A stretch of DNA of 10,440 nucleotides from a bacterium (GTDB lineage Bacteria > Calditrichota > Calditrichia > RBG-13-44-9 > J042), in the NCBI GenBank assembly GCA_015494485.1, contig WGBF01000340.1, forward strand, positions 1 through 10,440, read 5' to 3'. The position numbers and the translations under genes are program-made. Shown here piece by piece: positions 1 to 5,842 of the stretch (position 1 is its first letter; every line of letters begins with the position of its first letter). The notes under the pieces are model-generated. The model was not told the origin of the DNA and made no database searches. It saw nothing but the letters and a program-made list of their open reading frames with translations.

Positions 1-758
1 AACTGGGTGCCAATGTGGCCATTTGCGGCCGCACGGAAGAAAAGCTGGTCAATGCCGTTAAACAACTGGCCCAATACGGTACGCAGGTAGCATATGCCGT
101 GTGCGATGTGCGCGACTTTACCCAGGTGGAAGCCATGCACCGCCATCTTTTGGATGAATTGGGAACGATTAATGGGTTGGTGAACAATGCCGCGGGTAAT
201 TTTCTGGCCCCGAGCGAAGAATTATCTCCCAACGCCTTTCGGGCAGTTGTGGATATTGTGTTGCAGGGAACCTTCAATTGCACCCGCACCGTTGGGAAAT
301 ACTGGATTGATAACCGCATTCCCGGAACCATTTTAAACATTGTGACCACGTATGCGGAAACCGGATCCGCCTTTGTGGTGCCCTCTGCGGCGGCAAAAGC
401 CGGGGTCCTGGCCATGACGCGTAGCCTGGCATACGAATGGGCAGAATACGGTATTCGCGTAAATGCCATTGCACCGGGCCCGTTCCCCACGGAAGGTGCC
501 TGGAAGCGTTTAATGCCTTCCAAAGAGTTTGAGGAATTTTATCTGAAGAAGCATCCCATGCACCGCTACGGCGAAAAGTGGGAACTGACCAATCTGGCCG
601 TTTTTTTAATGAGCGACCTGGCCCCCTATTTAACCGGTGAAAATATTGCCATTGACGGTGGTGAACGGCTGCAGGGCGGACAGTTTAACTTTATTACTCA
701 GCTCATGCCGCGCGAAAAATTAAAGGCTTTGTTTGCAAAGCTGAAACCGAAAAAATAA
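1..758 (+). CDS. 2,4-dienoyl-CoA reductase-type SDR (5' end missing)
   Basis: A short-chain dehydrogenase of the 2,4-dienoyl-CoA reductase (DECR / YkuF-like) group. This family uses NADPH to reduce 2,4-dienoyl-CoA during beta-oxidation of polyunsaturated fatty acids. The reading frame is open from base 3 (LGANVAICGRTEEKL), so the usual N-terminal TGxxxGxG nucleotide-binding loop lies upstream of the window. The GTG at 15 is internal, not a start. DECR hallmarks: NNAAGNFLAPSEELS in the middle; TTYAETGS with the family's catalytic Tyr at 351-353; SAAAK with the active-site Lys at 396-398, where Ser replaces the Tyr of ordinary SDR YxxxK motifs; and a C-terminal DGGERLQGGQFNF resembling the family's DGGEE..SGEFN. 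The Arg in ICGR suits NADPH. The tail (MPREKLKALFAKLKPKK) is short and basic. Family assignment is firm; the exact acyl-CoA substrate is inferred. Confidence 0.87.
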   Translation, partial: LGANVAICGRTEEKLVNAVKQLAQYGTQVAYAVCDVRDFTQVEAMHRHLLDELGTINGLVNNAAGNFLAPSEELSPNAFRAVVDIVLQGTFNCTRTVGKYWIDNRIPGTILNIVTTYAETGSAFVVPSAAAKAGVLAMTRSLAYEWAEYGIRVNAIAPGPFPTEGAWKRLMPSKEFEEFYLKKHPMHRYGEKWELTNLAVFLMSDLAPYLTGENIAIDGGERLQGGQFNFITQLMPREKLKALFAKLKPKK

Positions 759-823
759 CCTTCCTGAATAATCTGCGGAAAACGGGGTAAAAGCATTCAA
801 CGCTTTCGGGGTACCATATCAAA

Positions 824-853
824 TTGTACAAAGGAAAAAACTGCAAATATACG
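824..853 (+). promoter_or_regulatory. Possible weak promoter ahead of hflKC
   Basis: In the A+T-rich 123-base gap before hflK, TTGTAC (824-829) and TATACG (848-853) are 18 bases apart and loosely resemble -35 and -10 boxes (3/6 and 4/6 matches). Upstream, CGGGGTA occurs twice (783-789, 807-813) around a 5-bp hairpin AAAGC/GCTTT (790-794, 802-806). The gap length supports hflKC starting its own transcript, but the boxes are weak and could be chance. Confidence 0.22.
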
Positions 854-881
854 AACAATTCAATAAATAAAGGAGAAGGGT

Positions 882-1874
882 ATGAACCAACATGACCCTA
901 TCGATTTAAATCAATTTCGCCCCCCGCGGATGAACCCCCGCACCATTCGCATGGTCGTTGTTGGCCTGCTGGTGCTGATTCTGGTGTTTACCTCTTTCGT
1001 GACCATCGGGCCGGAAGAGGTGGGTGTGGTGTTGCGCTTTGGTAAATTTGTGCGCACCATTAATCCGGGGCTGAATTTTAAACTCCCCTTTGGCATTGAA
1101 ACCGTGTACAAGGTACCGGTGGAACGGCAGTTGAAGCTGGAGTTCGGATTCCGCACGGAAGAGGCCGGAGTACGGACCCGGTATTCCCAGAAGGCGTTTC
1201 TGGAAGAATCCCTGATGCTTACCGGTGATTTGAACGCCGCGGAGGTGGAATGGATTGTCCAGTTCCGCATTAAAGACCCGTACAAATTTTTGTTTCGGGT
1301 ACGCAACCCCATTCAAACCTTTCGGGATATGAACGAGGCCGTTATGCGGGAAGTGGTGGGGGACCGCACCGTGAACGAGGTATTAACCATTGGGCGTCAG
1401 GAAATTGCTGATGTAGTGGCGCAAAAGCTGCAAAAACTGGCGGATCAGTACGAAACGGGCATTAAAGTGGACCAGGTGGTATTGCAGGATGTAACCCCGC
1501 CCGATCCGGTAAAGCCGGCCTTTAATGAAGTGAATGAAGCGCAGCAGGAAAAGGAGAAGCTCATCAACCAGGCCTGGGCGGAGTACAACCGCGTCATTCC
1601 CAAAGCGCGCGGTGAGGCCCAGCGGAAAATAGAGGAAGCCCGGGGATATGCTTTGGAGCGTGTAAATCGTGCCCGGGGAGAAGCGGCCCGATTTACCGCC
1701 CTGTACAATGAGTACCTGAAAGCCCGGGAAGTGACCCGTCAGCGTATTTATCTGGAAACCATGGAAGAAGTACTTTCCAATGTGGGTAGAAAGCTGATAA
1801 CCGACGAAAAGGCCACGGGTATTCTGCCCCTCTTTCAACTGGACAAGAGTAAAAAACCCGGAGGTGGCCAATGA
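882..1874 (+). CDS. hflK: HflK, SPFH-family FtsH modulator subunit
   Basis: HflK forms, with HflC, an inner-membrane cage around FtsH and modulates its proteolysis of membrane proteins. The 330-residue protein has a short hydrophilic N-terminus (1-23), one membrane anchor (about 24-42), and an SPFH/band-7 domain from about 43 (VTIGPEEVGVVLRFGKF, then NPGLNFKLPFGIETVYKVPV). It ends in a charged coiled-coil region with the HflK signature PPDPVKPAFNEVNEAQQEKE (about 206-225) followed by NRVIPKARGEA. The N-terminus lacks the long Gly-rich stretch of E. coli HflK (419 residues), and the C-terminal tail is only KKPGGGQ. The ATG at 882 has a strong Shine-Dalgarno sequence AGGAG at 871-875. Its stop overlaps the hflC start (ATGA), implying translational coupling. 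No ftsH or hflX is in view. Confidence 0.93.
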   Translation: MNQHDPIDLNQFRPPRMNPRTIRMVVVGLLVLILVFTSFVTIGPEEVGVVLRFGKFVRTINPGLNFKLPFGIETVYKVPVERQLKLEFGFRTEEAGVRTRYSQKAFLEESLMLTGDLNAAEVEWIVQFRIKDPYKFLFRVRNPIQTFRDMNEAVMREVVGDRTVNEVLTIGRQEIADVVAQKLQKLADQYETGIKVDQVVLQDVTPPDPVKPAFNEVNEAQQEKEKLINQAWAEYNRVIPKARGEAQRKIEEARGYALERVNRARGEAARFTALYNEYLKAREVTRQRIYLETMEEVLSNVGRKLITDEKATGILPLFQLDKSKKPGGGQ

Positions 1875-2821
1875 AAGCAAAATATTATGGCATCGGATTC
1901 ATTATTGTTCTGGCATTATTGTTAATTACCTCTGCCGCATTTATTGTGAACGAAACCGAACAGGTCATTATCACCCGATTTGGGAAACCGGTGGGTGAGC
2001 CTATCACGGAACCGGGCATTCATTTTAAAATGCCCTTTCTGGAAGAAGCCCACTTTTTCGATAAGCGGTTTCTGGAGTGGGACGGCGATCCCAACCAGGT
2101 GCCCACCAAGGATAAGCGCTTTATCTGGGTGGATACGTATGCCCGCTGGCGAATTAAAGATCCGTTGCTGTTTTACCAGCGGGTTCGGGATGAACGGGGC
2201 GCGCAATCCCGGCTGGATGACATTCTGGACGGTGAAGTCCGCAACGCCATTGCCAGCCACGATCTGGTGGAAATTATCCGGACCAGTAACCGGGAATACC
2301 AGCCCAATGAGGAATTAAGTGAAGATTACGCGGCGGAAATTTCGGTTTCCATTAAATATGGTAGAGAAAAGATTACCCGTATGATTCTGGAAGCGGCCGC
2401 CCCCCGTACTCTGGAACTGGGGATTGAGTTGCTGGATTTGCGTTTTAAACGGATTAATTATGTGGAAGAAGTGCGGAAGAAAATTTTTGAACGTATGATT
2501 GCCGAACGAAAACGCATTGCGGATAAATACCGTTCCGAAGGGCAGGGCGAAGCCTCCAAAATTCTGGGTGACCGGGACCGGGAACTGAAGCGCATTCAGT
2601 CCGAAGCATACCGGCAGGCACAGGAAATTATGGGGAAAGCCGATGCCGAAGCCACAGCCATTTATGCGCGGGCATACAACCGCAGTGCCGATTCCCGGGA
2701 ATTCTACCGCTTCCTGAAAACGCTGGAAACATACAAGAAAACCCTGACGCCGGAAGACTGGCTGGTGCTGTCCACCAAAAGCGACTTCTTCCGGTATCTG
2801 GAAAAACAAAGCGGGCGCTAA
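1871..2821 (+). CDS. hflC: HflC, SPFH-family FtsH modulator subunit
   Basis: Partner of HflK in the periplasm-facing HflKC cage that restrains or directs FtsH. The 316-residue length is close to E. coli HflC (334). Features in order: a membrane segment at about 7-26; an SPFH domain beginning FIVNETEQVIITRFGKP, with GIHFKMPF and WVDTYARWRIKDPLLFYQRV; the HflC-specific RFKRINYVEEVRKKIFERMI (about 191-210) running into AERKRIADKYRSEGQGE; an Ala/Glu-rich helix (SEAYRQAQEIMGKADAEA); and a C-terminal FYRFLKTLETYKK segment. GGAGGTGG just upstream of the ATG is a good ribosome binding site, placed inside the end of hflK. The four-base overlap with hflK is typical of this pair. Despite old names, HflC is not itself a protease. 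Confidence 0.94.
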   Translation: MKAKYYGIGFIIVLALLLITSAAFIVNETEQVIITRFGKPVGEPITEPGIHFKMPFLEEAHFFDKRFLEWDGDPNQVPTKDKRFIWVDTYARWRIKDPLLFYQRVRDERGAQSRLDDILDGEVRNAIASHDLVEIIRTSNREYQPNEELSEDYAAEISVSIKYGREKITRMILEAAAPRTLELGIELLDLRFKRINYVEEVRKKIFERMIAERKRIADKYRSEGQGEASKILGDRDRELKRIQSEAYRQAQEIMGKADAEATAIYARAYNRSADSREFYRFLKTLETYKKTLTPEDWLVLSTKSDFFRYLEKQSGR

Positions 2822-2892
2822 TGCCCCCTACACCGGAGGCGCATTGTTGCAAGGATGAATCTGGAATTTCATCATGGCATTCGCATGTGGAA

Positions 2893-2900
2893 AAGGAGTG
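2893..2900 (+). promoter_or_regulatory. Ribosome binding site deciding the SDR start
   Basis: AAGGAGTG sits seven bases before the ATG at 2906. Two earlier in-frame ATGs (2855 and 2885) have no comparable site, and the residues they would add (NLEFHHGIRMWKRSGK) do not look like the start of an SDR. The site therefore supports initiation at 2906. Confidence 0.7.
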
Positions 2901-2905
2901 GAAAA

Positions 2906-3694
2906 ATGGCAGAGAACAGGCAAACGCCGTATGCATTGATTACGGGAGCAACAGCCGGCATTGGATGGGAGCTGGCCCAATTGGCCGCCCGAGACGGAAC
3001 CCCGTTGATTCTGGTTGCCCGGGATGCAACCCGCTTGCAACAGCGGAAAGCCGAGTTGGAGGAACGCTGGTCCGTGCCGGTGCACGTTATTCCCCATGAT
3101 TTATCCCGGGAAGGGGCCGCGCAGGCCCTGTTTGATGTGGTACAGGAAAACCACTGGCCGGTGGATACGTTGGTAAATAATGCAGGATTTGGGACCATTG
3201 GGGAATTCCTGGAGTCCGAATTGGCCCGGGATCAGGCCATGGTTCGCGTAAATGTTCTGGCGGTGGTAGAATTGTGCAAATTGTTTGGTTGGGTATTTCG
3301 GGAGCAGGGTGGTGGCAGAATTTTAAATGTGGCATCCACGGCAGCATACATCCCGGGCCCCCGAATGGCGGTGTACTATGCCACCAAAGCGTTTGTGTTG
3401 TCGTTCTCCGAAGCGCTGTATTATGAATTCAAGCCCTATGGCATTACGGTTACCGCGTTGGTTCCGGGACCAACGCGGACGGAATTTCAGGCCCGTGCCG
3501 GGATGAAGAATGTGAAGTTGACCAAATTCCTGGTGATGATGAACGCGGCTGATGTAGCGAGGGCCGGCTGGCAGGGGTTGAAAAAAGGAAAGCGGGTGGT
3601 GATTCCGGGCATTTTCAATAAACTTTCGGTGTACAGCACCCGGCTCATGCCCCGGGCGATGAACGCCAGAATAATCGGCTGGCTGCAGGGGTGA
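2906..3694 (+). CDS. Classical short-chain dehydrogenase/reductase (DltE/YqjQ-like)
   Basis: A 262-residue NAD(P)-dependent oxidoreductase of the classical SDR family, closest in pattern to the COG0300 group (DltE/YqjQ-like); the substrate cannot be told from sequence. Rossmann loop TGATAGIG at residues 13-20; VARD at 37-40, whose Arg suits NADPH; HDL at 64-66; NNAG at 91-94. Catalytic residues are Ser144 (NVAST) and Tyr157/Lys161 in YYATK. PGPTRTEF follows at 187-194. The C-terminal part (KGKRVVIPG, then LSVYSTRLMPRAMNA) matches the end seen in many of these enzymes. All catalytic residues are present, so it should be active. It follows hflC by 84 bases and may share its transcript, but no functional link to HflKC is evident. 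It is unrelated in detail to the DECR-type SDR at the left edge and is not a duplicate of it. Confidence 0.88.
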   Translation: MAENRQTPYALITGATAGIGWELAQLAARDGTPLILVARDATRLQQRKAELEERWSVPVHVIPHDLSREGAAQALFDVVQENHWPVDTLVNNAGFGTIGEFLESELARDQAMVRVNVLAVVELCKLFGWVFREQGGGRILNVASTAAYIPGPRMAVYYATKAFVLSFSEALYYEFKPYGITVTALVPGPTRTEFQARAGMKNVKLTKFLVMMNAADVARAGWQGLKKGKRVVIPGIFNKLSVYSTRLMPRAMNARIIGWLQG

Positions 3695-3705
3695 CATGGG
3701 TTGCA

Positions 3706-3734
3706 TTCCTCCCCGAAGTTTTACCGGGGAGGAA
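3706..3734 (+). terminator. Perfect 10-bp hairpin after the SDR gene
   Basis: TTCCTCCCCG (3706-3715) and CGGGGAGGAA (3725-3734) are exact reverse complements around a nine-base loop, 11 bases after the SDR stop codon. The stem is G+C-rich and should be stable. No run of T follows, so it is not a standard Rho-independent terminator. It may be a 3'-end stabilising hairpin, a weak terminator, or part of the leader of the next gene. Confidence 0.5.
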
Positions 3735-3825
3735 CGAATGGAACGGTTGACGGGACCGGGATGATTGTGTGAACCCCGAGTGGTTGTTCCGGCGTTTTTT
3801 CGAATGGAAATCAGGAGTCTGTTAA

Positions 3826-3855
3826 CCGGGGATAGGCGGTACTGACCATCCCCGG
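3826..3855 (+). promoter_or_regulatory. Second hairpin in the leader of the radical SAM gene
   Basis: CCGGGGAT (3826-3833) is exactly complementary to ATCCCCGG (3848-3855). Inside the 14-base loop, GGT (3838-3840) can also pair with ACC (3845-3847), extending the helix beyond a four-base bulge. It lies 41 bases before the start codon of the radical SAM gene. The pairing is visible in the sequence; a regulatory role is inference. Confidence 0.35.
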
Positions 3856-3881
3856 GAATCCATGATATCCAGGGTTCAAAA

Positions 3882-3899
3882 CATGGTGATGTAACCATG
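3882..3899 (+). promoter_or_regulatory. Inverted repeat masking the radical SAM start codon
   Basis: CATGGT (3882-3887) pairs with ACCATG (3894-3899), and the right arm contains the initiating ATG. The only Shine-Dalgarno-like stretch, GGTGA at 3885-3889, also falls in this element. If it folds, it would hide both the ribosome binding site and the start codon. A six-bp stem is modest and could be chance. Confidence 0.3.
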
Positions 3900-4826
3900 A
3901 CCACGTCACCGGTTTATTTGCAATGGAGTATGCGGGAGCTCCGGGAACGGGCCGATGCCGCAATAGCATTACTGGAGCGGTGTTCCGTATGCCCCTGGGA
4001 ATGTGGGGTAAACCGGTTAGCAGATGAAAAACACATTTGTCGCATTGGGCGTTACGCAGTGGTCGCCAGTTATTTCCCCCATTTCGGAGAGGAAAATTGC
4101 CTTCGGGGATGGCGGGGAAGCGGCACCATTTTCTTCAGTGGGTGCAACCTGCGGTGTGTCTTTTGTCAGAATTGGGATATCAGCCAGAAGGTGCGGGGAA
4201 CGGTGGTAACGCCGGACCGACTGGCCGCCATGATGCTGGAATTGCAGCATCTGGGGTGCCATAACATCAATCTGGTAACTCCGGAACATGTGGTTCCCCA
4301 GGTGCTGGAAGCCTTGCCGATTGCGGTGGAAAGCGGGTTACGACTACCCATTGTGTACAACACCAGTGCGTTTGATTCCCTGGAGAGCATTCAGTTACTG
4401 GATGGGATTGTGGATATTTACATGCCGGATTTCAAATTCTGGTCCCCGGAAAAAGCCAAACGGTATCTTAAACAACCCCGCTACCCGGAGGTGGCACGTC
4501 AGGTCATCCGGGCCATGCATCAGCAGGTTGGGGATCTGCAACTGGATGACCGCGGTCTTGCAGTTCGGGGATTACTGGTACGCCATCTGGTTATGCCGGG
4601 CATGCTGGAAGAAACCCGGGAAATCCTGCGGTTCCTGGCTACGGAAATTTCCCGGGATACCTATGTGAACATCATGGACCAATATTATCCGGCGTATCAG
4701 GTTAGCGAAAAACGCTACCCGGAAATTCATCGCCGCCTGTACCGGGAAGAAATCCTGCAAGCGGTTCAATTTGCGCGACAACTGGGCTTACACCGGCTGG
4801 ACGACATTCGCCATTTTGTGATATAA
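3897..4826 (+). CDS. Radical SAM protein, PflX / COG1313 type
   Basis: A 309-residue radical SAM enzyme related to pyruvate formate-lyase activating proteins (the PflX-like COG1313 group), whose physiological reaction is not established. The [4Fe-4S]-SAM motif is CNLRCVFC (Cys83, Cys87, Cys90), preceded by GSGTIFFSG. A second Cys group, CSVCPWEC and a later Cys (Cys29, 32, 36, 48), precedes it and is characteristic of the group; it may bind another metal centre. Further family patterns are ELQHLGCHNINLVTPEHVVP, DIYMPDFKFW, RGLLVRHLVMPG and NIMDQYYPAYQ. Length is normal and nothing is missing. Start 3897 is kept because YLQWSMRELRERADAAIALL aligns with the usual beginning, although the ribosome binding site is weak and may be sequestered. 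No glycyl radical enzyme or memo/AMMECR1 partner lies nearby, so the target is unknown. Confidence 0.88.
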   Translation: MTTSPVYLQWSMRELRERADAAIALLERCSVCPWECGVNRLADEKHICRIGRYAVVASYFPHFGEENCLRGWRGSGTIFFSGCNLRCVFCQNWDISQKVRGTVVTPDRLAAMMLELQHLGCHNINLVTPEHVVPQVLEALPIAVESGLRLPIVYNTSAFDSLESIQLLDGIVDIYMPDFKFWSPEKAKRYLKQPRYPEVARQVIRAMHQQVGDLQLDDRGLAVRGLLVRHLVMPGMLEETREILRFLATEISRDTYVNIMDQYYPAYQVSEKRYPEIHRRLYREEILQAVQFARQLGLHRLDDIRHFVI

Positions 4827-4876
4827 TTAAAACCGGTGTATTCGCAAAGAAATTTTTAAGGAACCCGGACAAAAGA

Positions 4877-4906
4877 TTAACATATTGTAAATTAACAAAA
4901 TAAATT
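4877..4906 (+). promoter_or_regulatory. Possible promoter with embedded palindromic operator
   Basis: In the A+T-rich 212-base gap before the YtxH-like gene, TTAACA (4877-4882; 5/6 to TTGACA) is followed after 18 bases by TAAATT (4901-4906; 4/6). Between them lies a near-perfect palindrome, TTGT-A-AATT-A-ACAA (4885-4898), symmetrical except for two positions, as expected of a repressor site overlapping a promoter. A weaker alternative pair is TTGTTA (4988-4993) with AATAAG (5010-5015). A short hairpin CCGAA/TTCGG (4908-4912, 4919-4923) follows and might end the radical SAM transcript. All are low-confidence pattern matches. Confidence 0.28.
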
Positions 4907-5038
4907 GCCGAAAATCTATTCGGTTTACCCTTGTAATTTTTTTCGGGGCGGTGTAATTTAAACCCAAAACAATCACAATTGGTGACATTGTTATTGATTA
5001 CATTCAGGCAATAAGAAATTAAAGCAGGAGGACAAACC

Positions 5039-5437
5039 ATGTCTGACAAAAAAATTGTGGACTTTATGAAAGGATTCCTGGTTGGTGGGGCCTTTGGTGC
5101 CGTGTTTGCCCTGTTGTATGCCCCCAAATCCGGGAAAGAAACGCGGGAAGATCTGGCAGAAAAGGCAGAAGATTTTTATGAAGCCGCCCGGAAGGATTAT
5201 GAACAGGCGCTGAAAACGGCGCGGAAATCGTATGAAAATACCCTAAAAAAACTGCGGGAACTGGAAAAAGAGGCCAAAAAGAAGGCCGAATCCCTGGAAG
5301 AAACCATTGAAGAAGTGGTGGAAAAAGGACGGGAAACCGTAGAGGGCAGTCAGGAAAAAATCAAAAAAGCCGTTGAAACCGGTAAGGAAGTTCTGGAAAA
5401 AGAAAAAGAGAAAATCGCCAAAAAGAAAAAATCATGA
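5039..5437 (+). CDS. YtxH-like membrane protein with long charged helix
   Basis: A 132-residue protein of the YtxH type (named after a Bacillus protein often linked to stress responses; biochemical role unknown). Residues about 11-28 form a Gly/Ala-rich membrane helix (KGFLVGGAFGAVFALLYAPK), immediately followed by the family signature APKSGKETREDL. The rest (about 40-132) is a continuous, highly charged amphipathic helix rich in Lys and Glu with heptad-like repeats (EDFYEAARKDYEQALKTARK and similar), predicted to be a coiled coil or to lie along the membrane, ending in KKKKS. A strong AGGAGGA at 5026-5032 precedes the ATG by six bases. It is the first gene of a tight cluster with the DUF948-like and TPR genes. 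Confidence 0.82.
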   Translation: MSDKKIVDFMKGFLVGGAFGAVFALLYAPKSGKETREDLAEKAEDFYEAARKDYEQALKTARKSYENTLKKLRELEKEAKKKAESLEETIEEVVEKGRETVEGSQEKIKKAVETGKEVLEKEKEKIAKKKKS

Positions 5438-5452
5438 TACGGGGAGCGTGGC

Positions 5453-5836
5453 ATGATCTGGGAAGTGAGTTTATTAATTGCAAGCATTGCCTTTTTATTG
5501 CTGGTGGCGTTTTTAATTCCCGCAGTGGTTCAGGTAAAGCGCACCGCCGAGCGGGTGGAAATTGCCAGTGAAAATTTGAACATGCATTTGCCGAACATTT
5601 TAACCAATCTGGATGAAATAACTACCAACTTAACGGGAATTATGAGTTCCGGGCGGCGCCAGATGAAAATGCTGGAAGAGGCTACGGAAGAGGTGAAACT
5701 GATGGTTGAAGACCTTTCCAGCTTTGAAAAGGAAGTGAAAGAAAAAATTGAAGATCCCTTGATTGAAACCCTGGCCACCATAACCGCCGTGGCCAAAGCA
5801 ACGCGTGCGATTGCCCAGGCATTTAAAAAAGAGTAA
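5453..5836 (+). CDS. DUF948-like single-pass membrane protein
   Basis: A 127-residue protein with one N-terminal membrane helix (about 4-26, VSLLIASIAFLLLVAFLIP) followed by an all-helical stretch with regularly spaced hydrophobic residues and repeated Asn/Leu (NLNMHLPNILTNLDEITTNL). This matches the DUF948 pattern: a membrane anchor plus a coiled coil related to methyl-accepting-protein-like helices; the function is unknown. GGGGAG at 5441-5446 serves as ribosome binding site, and the gene starts 15 bases after the YtxH-like stop. YtxH-like and DUF948 genes are often neighbours in other bacteria, which supports both calls. The C-terminal ATRAIAQAFKKE is a short amphipathic end. Confidence 0.75.
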   Translation: MIWEVSLLIASIAFLLLVAFLIPAVVQVKRTAERVEIASENLNMHLPNILTNLDEITTNLTGIMSSGRRQMKMLEEATEEVKLMVEDLSSFEKEVKEKIEDPLIETLATITAVAKATRAIAQAFKKE

Positions 5837-5842
5837 CAGCGT

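Noticed and set aside
15..17. GTG at 15 as the start of the first gene
   Set aside because: The upstream codons (LGAN) continue the conserved Rossmann strand and the nucleotide-binding loop would be missing, so the gene clearly begins left of the window.
1383..1880. Long minus-strand open frames opposite hflK, hflC, the TPR gene and the SDRs
   Set aside because: They are mirror frames of strongly supported + strand genes with no recognisable protein features.
2854..2873. Hairpin GATGAA/TTCATC between hflC and the SDR
   Set aside because: The six-bp A+T-rich stem with an eight-base loop is weak, has no T tract, and is expected by chance.
2821..3099. Open frame of 92 codons overlapping the start of the second SDR
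   Set aside because: It overlaps a well-supported SDR in another frame, has no family features and no ribosome binding site, and its composition looks like an off-frame reading.
3769..3825. Tiny frame reading VNPEWLFRRFFEWKSGVC in the SDR-radical SAM gap, and a 22-codon ATG frame at 3696-3764
   Set aside because: Both are too short to support, have no ribosome binding site I would trust, and overlap the inverted repeats; a leader peptide cannot be excluded but is not shown.
4968..4988. CRP-like inverted repeat around TCACAATTGGTGA
   Set aside because: The half-sites are in the opposite orientation to a CRP site (TGTGA...TCACA) and the outer arms differ by a two-base bulge, so it is probably chance in A+T-rich DNA.
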